From the NCBI GenBank assembly GCA_029051445.1, contig JAIDKP010000118.1, positions 1-16,690 on the forward strand: a stretch of DNA of 16,690 nt. Reading direction: 5' to 3'. Position numbers and translations under genes: made by a program. Of this stretch, positions 8,984 through 16,690 are shown piece by piece. Positions within the stretch are counted from its first letter, which is position 1. The number at the start of each line of letters is the position of its first letter. The stretch comes from Muribaculaceae bacterium (GTDB lineage Bacteria > Bacteroidota > Bacteroidia > Bacteroidales > Muribaculaceae). The notes beneath the pieces are model-generated. The model did not search any database. It was not told where the DNA came from and was given only the letters and a program-made list of their open reading frames with translations.

Positions 8984-10120
8984 ATGAAAAAATTTGCATT
9001 AGGCTTTATAGGAGTGGGAATGTTGACGGCCTGTCAGCAAACTGCCAATATAAGCGGAACACTGTCCGGTATCGAGAACGACACCATTATGGCAAACATC
9101 TATATACCGGGACAAGACAAAATGAGTGTCGACACCATACCCATGCAGAACGGCAAATTTGCATTCAACATAGGCGACAGTGTGATAAAGCAGGTTTACA
9201 TCTATGCCAAACCGTTGGCCGGGAATGAGGCGCATCCGGCAAACATTAAGGCTGCCAGTTTCATGCTGATCCCCGGTAAGCCGGTAAAAATCACCGGTTC
9301 TCTCGACAATTACCGACTCGAGGGAGACCGTTTCTACGAAGACTACAATCAGATATTGACTGACTGTCAGCCATACATGCAGAAAATCGATTCACTTACC
9401 AATATCTGCCTCGATCTGGAGAAAAGGATCGGAACAGACGGCATCACCCCCGACTCTGTCCGGCAGGTCTATGCGCCCGCGAGAGAACTGGTGAATGCAA
9501 TGTTGGATGTCAAGAAAAACTATATACGGCAGAATCCCGACAACGATCTTTCCGTGTATCTGCTGTCGACAACCTCGTTAAAAATCGTGACCGAATATAT
9601 CGACAGCATTGCCGAGCGCACCCAAAACGGCATTATGGCACCTTTATATCGGGTAATGAAGCAAGACGTTGATATCGAAAAAAGCCGCAACAAAGCTCAG
9701 GAGGCCCTGGCACCGGGAGCACCCGCACCCGACTTCACCGTAAAAGATCTTGAGGGAAAAGATTTCACACTTTCATCATTGAAAGGGAAATATGTAGTTC
9801 TTGATTTCTGGGGAAGCTGGTGCGGATGGTGCATCAAAGGAATACCCGAGATGAAAAAATACTACGAAAAATACAAAGGACGCATCGAGTTTGTAGGTAT
9901 TGACTGCAACGATACAGAAGAAGCATGGAAAAAAGCTGTCGAGGAGCACAAATTGCCATGGATCAACGTGCGCAACGATGGCAACCCCGATGTCTCCATG
10001 ATGTATGGTGTCAGCGGTTACCCGACGAAATTCATCATTGATCCGGAAGGAAAAATCGACAAGAAAATAGTAGGCGAGGATCCTGAATTTTACAAATACC
10101 TCGATGCCATAATGAAATAA
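8984..10120 (+). CDS. TlpA-like thioredoxin-fold lipoprotein (DUF4369-like N-terminal domain)
   Basis: This is a 378-residue lipoprotein thiol-disulfide oxidoreductase. The frame is open upstream to 8771, but MKKFALGFIGVGMLTAC is a clear lipoprotein signal with the lipidated cysteine at position 17, and the promoter lies between, so ATG 8984 is the start. Residues 20-110 resemble the DUF4369 beta domain common in Bacteroidetes TlpA-like proteins. Residues 120-235 are helical. Residues 243-378 are the AhpC/TSA-Redoxin thioredoxin fold, with the active site C280-G-W-C283 in FWGSWCGWC and the cis-proline P347 in SGYPT. It probably acts in the periplasm, anchored to a membrane, reducing or isomerising disulfides. 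The physiological partner is unknown. It is a single gene, divergent from meaB and closed by the hairpin at 10146. Confidence 0.9.
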   Translation: MKKFALGFIGVGMLTACQQTANISGTLSGIENDTIMANIYIPGQDKMSVDTIPMQNGKFAFNIGDSVIKQVYIYAKPLAGNEAHPANIKAASFMLIPGKPVKITGSLDNYRLEGDRFYEDYNQILTDCQPYMQKIDSLTNICLDLEKRIGTDGITPDSVRQVYAPARELVNAMLDVKKNYIRQNPDNDLSVYLLSTTSLKIVTEYIDSIAERTQNGIMAPLYRVMKQDVDIEKSRNKAQEALAPGAPAPDFTVKDLEGKDFTLSSLKGKYVVLDFWGSWCGWCIKGIPEMKKYYEKYKGRIEFVGIDCNDTEEAWKKAVEEHKLPWINVRNDGNPDVSMMYGVSGYPTKFIIDPEGKIDKKIVGEDPEFYKYLDAIMK

Positions 10121-10145
10121 TAGAAGTCAGCACCGACCCATAAAT

Positions 10146-10181
10146 CATGGAGGCTGCCGGAAATCTCCGACAGCCTCCATG
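10146..10181. terminator. Bidirectional terminator hairpin between convergent genes
   Basis: Arms 10146-10161 and 10166-10181 form a 16-bp stem with a 4-base loop. The only imperfection is position 10157 opposite 10170: C-A on the plus transcript but a U-G wobble on the minus transcript. It starts 25 bases after the lipoprotein stop and 20 bases from the stop of the convergent phosphoesterase gene. The flanks are only weakly U-rich on either strand. A second small inverted repeat, AATAAGA/TCTTATT (10188-10206), overlaps the phosphoesterase stop. Confidence 0.8.
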
Positions 10182-10201
10182 CTGTTTAATAAGAGACTGT
10201 C

Positions 10202-11272
10202 TTATTCAATCACCATATCAAACTGATCATAAGGAGCATCACGGTGTGCAAGATGCTTTGTCAGTGCTGAAATTCCGAAAAGCGGCGAATAGGTCTTGAC
10301 CTTTACAGTCTTGCCGTCGGGCATGAACTCAAGGATACGCAACCAGCCGTCACCACCGTTGCCTTCCCAGCCTCCGCCGAGAATCTGGACGTTAAACATC
10401 ATCTGATGCACATTGCGTCCCGATGCATTTTTGTCGACACGATAGGCAATCGAATCCTCGTAGTCACCGGGATGCCCCGTATGGCCGCATAGCGCAAACA
10501 CGATATTGCTTGATGGATAGATCAGCTTCTCCCATACCTGCTTTCCCCAGTTGCGCGGAGTGATCTTGTAGGATTCGTTGTCGGTATACTCGGCCGAACG
10601 CTCACGAAGAAGAGAATGCGTCATAAAGATAACCTTATGATCCTTATACTTGTCGCTTGCACACAGGTCTTTTGCCCATTCAAGGACTTCATCGCGGGGA
10701 GCGAACTCTGTCACGATCACAAGAATCTTACCCCAGTTTGGCTCGTCAAACTCAAAAGCAGCATTCTCGATATCAGTGATACCCTGACGGTTAGGATAAT
10801 CACTCACAATGATATCACGCCATGCACGGTTGCGTTCAAAGGGGAAATACTCAGGAAAATGAGTCATACCATTCTCTGAGTGGCGATAGCCATATTCGTG
10901 ATTGCCACCCGATATGAAATAAGGCACCTTGTTGTCGAGACGCTCAAAGCAGCGCGAACCGGCCTCCCACATCTCGCGGCTCGTCTGGTTGAGCATGTTG
11001 CGGTTCATGGTTATGTTGTCGTTCTGCTCCACAAGGTCGCCGGTACATAGTACTGCCTTGATATTCAGATTATCGATATTGTCAGCGATCCATGCCGTAC
11101 AGAGATCAAACAGCGGCTGATTGATATCATACTTGATATACCCCTGAGGATCACCGAGAACAATCATTGAAAACGAATTCTCATCTTCAAGATGCTGTTG
11201 GTCGGCACGATGCTGTGCGAAACCGCACACCGATGCTGCGAACATGGCCATAGCCATAAGTGTTTTTTTCAT
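10202..11272 (-). CDS. Secreted calcineurin-like metallophosphoesterase, CPPED1-like motif I
   Basis: This 356-residue protein carries the five metallophosphoesterase motifs in order: GDPQ (D41), GDLVEQND (D79), GGNHE (N124, H125), THS (H219) and GHTGH (H264, H267). It should hold two metal ions and cleave phosphomonoesters or phosphodiesters. Motif I reads D-P-Q where the classical pattern is D-x-H; I recall this variant from CPPED1/CSTP1-like enzymes. The start is placed at ATG 11272 because MKKTLMAMAMFAASVCGFAQ is a good signal peptide with cleavage after CGFA. The frame stays open to 11350, but that stretch would translate through an intercistronic hairpin. The protein is probably periplasmic. 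It follows susC and susD on the same strand, so it likely processes the ligand the pair imports. The substrate cannot be read from the sequence. Confidence 0.88.
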   Translation of the reverse strand: MKKTLMAMAMFAASVCGFAQHRADQQHLEDENSFSMIVLGDPQGYIKYDINQPLFDLCTAWIADNIDNLNIKAVLCTGDLVEQNDNITMNRNMLNQTSREMWEAGSRCFERLDNKVPYFISGGNHEYGYRHSENGMTHFPEYFPFERNRAWRDIIVSDYPNRQGITDIENAAFEFDEPNWGKILVIVTEFAPRDEVLEWAKDLCASDKYKDHKVIFMTHSLLRERSAEYTDNESYKITPRNWGKQVWEKLIYPSSNIVFALCGHTGHPGDYEDSIAYRVDKNASGRNVHQMMFNVQILGGGWEGNGGDGWLRILEFMPDGKTVKVKTYSPLFGISALTKHLAHRDAPYDQFDMVIE

Positions 11273-11313
11273 TGCTAAATTGATTGGTTTATTGATTGAG
11301 TTTGACATTGAGA

Positions 11314-11344
11314 ACGTCCGGAGCATCAACCTGACTCCGGACGT
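11314..11344 (-). promoter_or_regulatory. Intercistronic hairpin between susD-like and phosphoesterase genes
   Basis: ACGTCCGGAG (11314-11323) and CTCCGGACGT (11335-11344) are perfect 10-bp complements around an 11-base loop. On the minus transcript the hairpin sits 41 bases after the susD stop and 41 bases before the phosphoesterase ATG. It is followed by UCUCAAUG rather than a U-run, so it is not a classical terminator. It may lower expression of the distal gene or protect the 3' end of the susCD message. The spacer (11273-11385) shows no convincing promoter. Confidence 0.6.
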
Positions 11345-11385
11345 CCTCATTTCAACCTATAAATATAACAGGATTTTACTAACCA

Positions 11386-13284
11386 TCAGTCGTTCCATCC
11401 GGGGTTTTGTGTGAGCGACGGATTCATCTCACGCTCCTTGGCCGGTATAGGCCATACGTTCATCTTGTCGCCGACCGATATATTGTAGTAGGTGACTGTG
11501 CCCCACATCTGCATCAGACCATTGGTGTTCATCGCAGCGTCGGTCTTGCCTGACGAGTTGTCGCGGAACTTGCGATCCTGCCATGTGCCCCAGCGGAGTT
11601 CGTTGGCATACATCGAATCCTCGCCACCAAGTTCGACATAGTACTCGTTGCGGATGCGCTCGCGCATGTCATCCTGCCCGTTCACCATAGTGGCAGGATA
11701 TGCGGGATCGTTGAGAAGAACATGACCGGCACGCTTGCGCACCATATTCACATACTCCACAGCCTCATTTGTGCGGCCAAGTTCGTTGAGACACTCTGCA
11801 CGACGCAGAAGAATCTCGGCGTAGCGACATAGAATGATATCCATCTCATAGACCCAACGGGTAGTACACTCGTCGTATTCAGTCACATACTTGCGCCAGA
11901 GGTAATAAAAATAGGCATTGGTGTCCGTACGGATATCATAGGGCGCGCCTGCATCGAGAATATAAGGCCAGCGAAGCACCCAGGTGTGATTACCGACTCC
12001 GGCCTGATTGCCATTATACTCGCTATAGGGAGTGATGATTGCCATTTTCAGACGTGGGTCACGATCATCGTAGGCCCTCTTGATGCGTTCCTCGTTGCCG
12101 TTGTCAAGATATTTCGACATATCGGCACCCGATGCCTCCATGTTGTCATAATACTTATGATCGTAGCATGTTGTGGCAGTCGTACCCCATACACCATAGT
12201 TACCGGTTGCAAGACCGTCACGAAGGAAGAACACCTTGCGGGCCTCAGGATCCATCTGATGCCATCCGGGACAGTATTTTTCCCAGTCAAACTTACTGCC
12301 GTCGGCGCATTCAAATATCTCGACATACGAAGGGTTGGGAAGATAATTGTTCCATGCCGAGCCGCCGGTAACGCGGTTGCCGTAATTGATGCCGCGCGGG
12401 TTGCCCATGCCTGAAGTCTCCACACACTGTATCGAGAAGATCATCTCGTCGCACTGCTCGTTGGCCGGACGAAGAAGATCGAAGAAGTCACGGTTGCCGG
12501 GAGCACCGTTGCTGGGGCTGTAGAGCGAGTAACCACAACGCTCGATCGCTTCAAAGTCGGCAAGCGCTTTTGCATTGTCGCCGATATGCTGGTAGACCTG
12601 TCCGCGATAAGCGAGAGCGGCACCACGTGTAGCGTTGCCATAGTTGGCGTTACCCTTGTTATAGCGGTCGGGTATATTGGGCTCGTTGATCACGTCGGTG
12701 AGATCCTGAATAACCTGATTCCAGACTTCAGCCTCGGTCGAGCGAGGAAGAGTAGCTTCCTCGGGAGCAACAGTCTCAAGGTAGACAGGCACTCCCCGCC
12801 AATAGAGGTTAAGATAGAAATAGCCCCATGCACGCAGAAATTTGCACTCGGCTTTCAGACGGGCTTTCTCGTCATCGTCCATATCAGGCACATCGTCGAT
12901 GTGCATGATCGCGTCATTGGCGCGATACACTACTGTATAATAAAGCTTGAAGTGCCCGGCCAGATTGCCGTCCGACGGAGTGAGCGAACCTGTGCAGGTG
13001 AACAATCCGCCACGCCAGTTGCGGTCTATATCCATCACCGACGACCAGCAATCCATAGGGATACCCAGCGAACTACCGGTATAGTTCTGAGTAAAACGGG
13101 CATATAGAGAATTATAGACTCCCTTGACGGCACTGCGGGCGAGAATAGGACTCTTCCACACATTTGCGCTTGAATACATATATGTGGGCGTGGTGTCGAG
13201 CAGATCGCTCTGACAGCCCGTATATGTTGCAGCCGATGCGAGAGCTACAGCCGCTATTGTGAGTTTCTTGAATATATTTTTCAT
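11386..13284 (-). CDS. SusD/RagB-family surface nutrient-binding lipoprotein
   Basis: SusD-like lipoproteins sit on the outer face of the outer membrane and act as a lid on their SusC transporter, capturing the ligand. This one has 632 residues, on the long side for the family. The signal MKNIFKKLTIAAVALASAA ends in a lipobox TGC (C24), followed by the family-typical QSDLLDTTP. The helical scaffold is seen in KAECKFLRAWGYFYLNLYW (about 144-162), AYRGQVYQHIGDNAKALADF and YAEILLRRAECLNELGR. The C-terminus, NVWPIPAKEREMNPSLTQNP, is a hallmark of SusD/RagB proteins. The gene starts 26 bases after the susC-like stop, so the two are cotranscribed. The ligand is unknown: SusD sequences diverge too much for a call by eye. 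Confidence 0.95.
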   Translation of the reverse strand: MKNIFKKLTIAAVALASAATYTGCQSDLLDTTPTYMYSSANVWKSPILARSAVKGVYNSLYARFTQNYTGSSLGIPMDCWSSVMDIDRNWRGGLFTCTGSLTPSDGNLAGHFKLYYTVVYRANDAIMHIDDVPDMDDDEKARLKAECKFLRAWGYFYLNLYWRGVPVYLETVAPEEATLPRSTEAEVWNQVIQDLTDVINEPNIPDRYNKGNANYGNATRGAALAYRGQVYQHIGDNAKALADFEAIERCGYSLYSPSNGAPGNRDFFDLLRPANEQCDEMIFSIQCVETSGMGNPRGINYGNRVTGGSAWNNYLPNPSYVEIFECADGSKFDWEKYCPGWHQMDPEARKVFFLRDGLATGNYGVWGTTATTCYDHKYYDNMEASGADMSKYLDNGNEERIKRAYDDRDPRLKMAIITPYSEYNGNQAGVGNHTWVLRWPYILDAGAPYDIRTDTNAYFYYLWRKYVTEYDECTTRWVYEMDIILCRYAEILLRRAECLNELGRTNEAVEYVNMVRKRAGHVLLNDPAYPATMVNGQDDMRERIRNEYYVELGGEDSMYANELRWGTWQDRKFRDNSSGKTDAAMNTNGLMQMWGTVTYYNISVGDKMNVWPIPAKEREMNPSLTQNPGWND

Positions 13285-13310
13285 CTTCTTAATCTTTAGG
13301 TATCAAGAGA

Positions 13311-16300
13311 TCAGAATGTCAGATTCACACCGAATGCATACTGGCGCATTGTCGAGTAACCCTCGGTCGTGCGCATTTCGGGATCCATGCCCGAGAATCC
13401 GGTGATGGTAAAGAGATTCTCTCCCGAGAAATAGAAACGGAGTTTCTCCACAAAGAACTTGCGCGAGATATTCTGCGGGATAGTGTAGCCGAACGTGAGG
13501 TTGCGGAGTTTCACAAACGATCCGTCCTCAAGATGCAGAGCCGACGATGCACTCGACGGTGTGCTGCTCAGATAGGCAAGACGCGGGTTCTTGGATGTGA
13601 GATTGGTGCGCGGGTCATTCGGATTCTCCGGATCAAAGAAATAGTGATCAAATGCGATAGCATCCGGGATTGCATAACCATAGACCGTTGTCGAGGCATT
13701 GCGGCCGGTAGAGTAGTAATAGAGTTTGTAACCTGCCGAGCCGCCCCAGTTCATAGAGAGGTCAAAATTGTTCCAGTCGGCACTCATGAAGAGACCGAAG
13801 TTATACTTAGGCATCGTCGACGTGCCCTGGAATTCCGAGTCATAGCTGTTGCCATAGATACCATCGCCATTTGAATCGGCATAAATATACTCGCCGTACC
13901 ATAGTCCCTGCTTGCCTATGTTATTGTTGGGCTGGAACTGATAGCCTGCGGCAATCATGGCCTCGGCCCACTTCATGTCATCGGTCGTGCGGATCATACC
14001 GTCCTTCGGGCCACCGTTGATATTTACAGTACCATCGGAATTGAAATGATTGCCGGTACCTTTGTACACATTGGGAAGATACCACTCATTGATCATGTGG
14101 CCTTCGATAACACGGGTAGTGCTACCTGTCGACACATCGCCGATATTGGTGGTATACTCGGTGTGGTCGGCATTCCATCCACGCTTGAGTTCGCCTTTGT
14201 ACTTGCTCACCCAGTTCTTGTTGTAGGCAAATGAGCCACGCAGGCTGTAGTTTACTTTGCCGATACGGTCCATCCACCCGATCTCAAGTTCGACACCACG
14301 GTTGGTAACCTCGGCGATATTCTGGCGGGGAGCACCGGCCGTACCCATGGTCATAGACATGTCAGGAGTATATAGAATACCTGAAGTCAGCTTGTTGTAC
14401 CACTCGATCGATCCGCTCAGACGACTGTTGAAGAAACCATAATCGAGACCGATATTAGTAACCTCCGAGTTCTCCCAGCTCAAATACGGGTTGGCAATAT
14501 TTGTGATCGCTATACCGGAGTTGAGGGTAGAGTTTGTAGCATACTGTGCGGTCGTATAGATCGACTGCCAGTCGTAGTTGCCGATCGAGTTGTTGCCGAG
14601 TTTACCCCACGATGCACGCAGCTTGAGGTTGTTGATCCATTCTGTCTTGGGGAAAAACGACTCCTCTGTCATGCGCCAGCCTGCCGAGAACGAGGGGAAC
14701 GTACCCCAGCGGCAGTCGGGAGCGAAGCGCGACGAACCGTCGCGGCGGAAATTGGCTTCAAAAAGATACTTGCCGGCAAAAGCGTAGTTGACGCGGCCAA
14801 ACCATGAGCGCGAAGTGAACTTCGTGCCATAGCCTGTCGTTGAGTATGGAGAAATACCTGCATTAAGATCATTGATCTTGTCATCGGTAAGACCGAGTTT
14901 CTGCGCATAAGTCTCGCGATAATTGTAGACCTCCTCCTCATAACCGACCATAGCGCTAACGTCGTGTTGCCCGAACGACTGGTTGTAGTTGAGTATATTG
15001 TCGATCTTGGTACGCTCTGTGCGGCCATAAGTCATGGAAGTGTAGAGAGTCGAAGGATCATCGGCACCCGTACTCCAGTCGTCCATCGAGAACGAATATT
15101 TGCCGACCGACACACCAGAGCTCTTTCTTTCCGACTGGTGAAGCTGATAATTGAAATCAAACTGATAGGAGAAGTATTTGAGGAACTTCACTTGCGCATA
15201 CCATGCCGACATTATACCTGTGCGTTTCTGGAAACCGTCGACTGTCTGATAGTCCCAAAGCGGATTGTGAGACTGCGGATCATCGGCTGAATTCTCAGGA
15301 GCACCGTACTTGCCGTCATAGAACGGATATGTGCCGGGGATCATCTTTGAAGTCGCAAGAGTGTTAAAAAAGCTGCCGAGGCCATTGACTTCCGAATTCA
15401 TCACATAACCGTTGGTACGGGTGCCGATGCGGAGCCAGTCGGTGACATCGCTGTAGAGATTGATGCGGCCGCTATAGCGCTTGAAACCGCTCTTGTCCAT
15501 GATGCCGGGATTGTCGAAGAATGTGAAGTTAAGCTGATAACCGGTTCTTTTCTCCTTGCCCGACACACTCAGCGAATGCTTCTGCATCCAGTTCTTGTTG
15601 TAGATATGATCCCACCAGTCGGTATTGGGATATGCTACATAGTTCGGATAACCCGAAGCTGCGATTCCGTTGGGATTGGCTTTTGCATCCTCCCACTGCT
15701 GAATCACATTGTCCTGGAAAAGAACATTGCCGCCGATATTGGTCGAAGACTCATTCATCAGACGCATATAGGTAGGATAATCCGCAACAGTGTGTATAAT
15801 CTTGCTTGGAGTGTTAAGCGACATATTACCGTCATAAGTAAGAGTCACCTTGCCCTCCTGCCCGTTTTTGGTCGTGACAAGAATAACACCGTTGGCACCA
15901 CGGTTACCATATATTGCGCATGATGCTGCATCCTTAAGCACCGATATACTTGCGATCTGATTGGGATTTACATTTTCAAGTCCCATCTCTATACCGTCCA
16001 CAAGTACAAGCGGTGCCGAATTGTTGAGTGTGCCCTGACCACGGATATTGAAAGAGAAACTTTCGCTTCCGGGCATACCGCCACCCTGCATGACCTGAAG
16101 ACCGGGTGACGCGTTGGCGAGAAGCTGGGCTGCCGATGTAACAGGTCGCGAGTCAGCGTTCTCCATGTTCACATTCGACACCGCTCCGGTCACATTCACC
16201 TTCTTCTGTACGCCATAGCCGACAACAACCACTTCGTCAAGCACCTCTGTATTATCCTCGAGTGTGATATTGACTGGAGTACCGTTCCATGTGACCTCGG

Positions 16301-16574
16301 CTGTCTTATAGCCAACACTTGAGATAACGATTACGGCACCCCTCTTTACATTGGCGATATTGAACTTGCCGTCAAAATCGGTAGCCGCACCCGTAGTGGT
16401 ACCTTTGATCATGACAGAAGCCCCGATTACAGGCTCACCCTGCGAGTCGACCACTGTACCGGTACAAGCCGAAACCTGACGGTTGACAGAAGCACTCTGT
16501 TGCGCAACAGCCGTGATGCAGCCACCGGCTGCAAACGTCGCACATGCGAGTAATTTGATTAGGTTTTTCGACAT
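13311..16574 (-). CDS. SusC/RagA-family TonB-dependent outer-membrane transporter
   Basis: SusC-like proteins are TonB-dependent beta-barrels that import ligands handed over by SusD. This one has 1087 residues from ATG 16574. The frame is open to 16649, but MSKNLIKLLACATFAAGGCI with cleavage after ITAVA is the natural signal peptide. Residues about 35-107 are the carboxypeptidase-regulatory-like beta domain (GTVVDSQGEPVIGASVMIKG). The DEVVVVGYG TonB box is at 113-121. The plug follows (125-236) and ends in the SusC/RagA signature with LKDAASCAIYG and ANGVILVTTK. The rest is barrel, finishing in the aromatic YAFGVNLTF. There is no STN domain, so direct FecR/ECF-sigma signalling through this receptor is unlikely. 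It is the first gene of the susC-susD-phosphoesterase locus. Confidence 0.96.
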   Translation of the reverse strand: MSKNLIKLLACATFAAGGCITAVAQQSASVNRQVSACTGTVVDSQGEPVIGASVMIKGTTTGAATDFDGKFNIANVKRGAVIVISSVGYKTAEVTWNGTPVNITLEDNTEVLDEVVVVGYGVQKKVNVTGAVSNVNMENADSRPVTSAAQLLANASPGLQVMQGGGMPGSESFSFNIRGQGTLNNSAPLVLVDGIEMGLENVNPNQIASISVLKDAASCAIYGNRGANGVILVTTKNGQEGKVTLTYDGNMSLNTPSKIIHTVADYPTYMRLMNESSTNIGGNVLFQDNVIQQWEDAKANPNGIAASGYPNYVAYPNTDWWDHIYNKNWMQKHSLSVSGKEKRTGYQLNFTFFDNPGIMDKSGFKRYSGRINLYSDVTDWLRIGTRTNGYVMNSEVNGLGSFFNTLATSKMIPGTYPFYDGKYGAPENSADDPQSHNPLWDYQTVDGFQKRTGIMSAWYAQVKFLKYFSYQFDFNYQLHQSERKSSGVSVGKYSFSMDDWSTGADDPSTLYTSMTYGRTERTKIDNILNYNQSFGQHDVSAMVGYEEEVYNYRETYAQKLGLTDDKINDLNAGISPYSTTGYGTKFTSRSWFGRVNYAFAGKYLFEANFRRDGSSRFAPDCRWGTFPSFSAGWRMTEESFFPKTEWINNLKLRASWGKLGNNSIGNYDWQSIYTTAQYATNSTLNSGIAITNIANPYLSWENSEVTNIGLDYGFFNSRLSGSIEWYNKLTSGILYTPDMSMTMGTAGAPRQNIAEVTNRGVELEIGWMDRIGKVNYSLRGSFAYNKNWVSKYKGELKRGWNADHTEYTTNIGDVSTGSTTRVIEGHMINEWYLPNVYKGTGNHFNSDGTVNINGGPKDGMIRTTDDMKWAEAMIAAGYQFQPNNNIGKQGLWYGEYIYADSNGDGIYGNSYDSEFQGTSTMPKYNFGLFMSADWNNFDLSMNWGGSAGYKLYYYSTGRNASTTVYGYAIPDAIAFDHYFFDPENPNDPRTNLTSKNPRLAYLSSTPSSASSALHLEDGSFVKLRNLTFGYTIPQNISRKFFVEKLRFYFSGENLFTITGFSGMDPEMRTTEGYSTMRQYAFGVNLTF

Positions 16575-16593
16575 AATACTAATGATTGGTATT
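16575..16593. promoter_or_regulatory. Near-perfect palindrome abutting the susC-like start codon
   Basis: AATACTAAT (16575-16583) and ATTGGTATT (16585-16593) pair around a single central G, with one mismatch in nine. On the minus transcript the palindrome ends one base before the AUG at 16574. It could be a protein-binding operator or a structure that affects start-codon access. It is AT-rich and short, so its function is unproven. In the rest of the leader (16594-16690) I see no clean TTTG/TAnnTTTG pair. The best partial -7 is AACATTTG at 16629-16622, and the true promoter may lie past the window edge. Confidence 0.35.
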
Positions 16594-16690
16594 TTGCTGT
16601 TAAGGTAGCCTTTCATTGCGTCAACAAATGTTATCGAAACGAAAGGCATCGCTAATTAAAACATTTTCACCTTTTCAAACAATAGTCAAC

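Noticed and set aside
9821..9832. CGWC active site of the thioredoxin-like lipoprotein as a novelty
   Set aside because: The dipeptide between the cysteines varies widely in TlpA-like proteins of this phylum, so it is worth noting but not unusual.
10188..10206. AATAAGAGACTGTCTTATT, resembling the ends of some Bacteroidetes insertion sequences
   Set aside because: There is no partner copy, target duplication or transposase remnant nearby. It is more simply a small inverted repeat at the phosphoesterase stop, next to the terminator.
11273..11350. Upstream in-frame extension of the phosphoesterase by 26 residues
   Set aside because: It would read through the hairpin at 11314-11344 and place 26 polar residues before a good signal peptide.
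16575..16649. Upstream in-frame extension of the SusC-like protein by 25 residues
   Set aside because: It precedes a complete signal peptide starting at 16574. Leader-peptide translation cannot be excluded, but nothing supports it.

Overview
The window looks like chromosomal DNA of a gut Bacteroidales, most likely near Muribaculaceae. That placement rests on a SusC/SusD pair with class-typical signatures, a lipoprotein thioredoxin with a DUF4369-like N-terminal part, Bacteroidetes-type promoters (TTTG, 19 bases, TAnnTTTG) and the protein style of MutS and MeaB. I ran no database search, so the family-level name is an inference.

Left part (80-8831, minus strand): five genes lie head to tail and every junction overlaps. 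In order of transcription they are meaB, mutS, an unnamed 1230-residue protein, rlmH and an N-carbamoylputrescine amidase gene (aguB). The overlaps are 8, 4, 1 and 1 bases, so translational coupling and one transcript are likely. A near-ideal Bacteroidetes promoter lies just upstream of meaB. The 1230-residue protein is the least understood gene here. It has a long helical N-terminal half, S1/OB-like beta modules, a Schlafen-type AlbA_2 domain that keeps three acidic residues in the positions used by Schlafen nucleases, and a beta-rich C-terminal region with a repeat of about 35 residues. Its setting between mutS and the ribosomal RNA methyltransferase gene rlmH suggests a nucleic-acid role, probably with RNA.

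Middle (8832-10201): a 152-base divergent spacer carries two back-to-back promoters whose -33 elements are only 5 bases apart. The plus-strand promoter drives a 378-residue outer-envelope thioredoxin-like lipoprotein with a CGWC active site. A strong hairpin at 10146-10181 separates this gene from the convergent gene on its right.

Right part (10202-16574, minus strand): a susC-like gene, a susD-like gene and a secreted calcineurin-type metallophosphoesterase gene form a compact nutrient-uptake locus. No glycoside hydrolase, sulfatase or regulator is visible inside the window. The import pair therefore sits with a phosphoesterase, which suggests a phosphorylated or phosphodiester-containing ligand. 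A perfect 10-bp inverted repeat lies between susD and the phosphoesterase gene, and a near-perfect 19-base palindrome touches the susC start codon.

No tRNA, rRNA, CRISPR array, insertion sequence or attachment site was seen. No gene-free stretch exceeds 300 bases. The first 79 bases hold no feature I can support, and the last 116 bases are the susC leader, in which I see no clean promoter.
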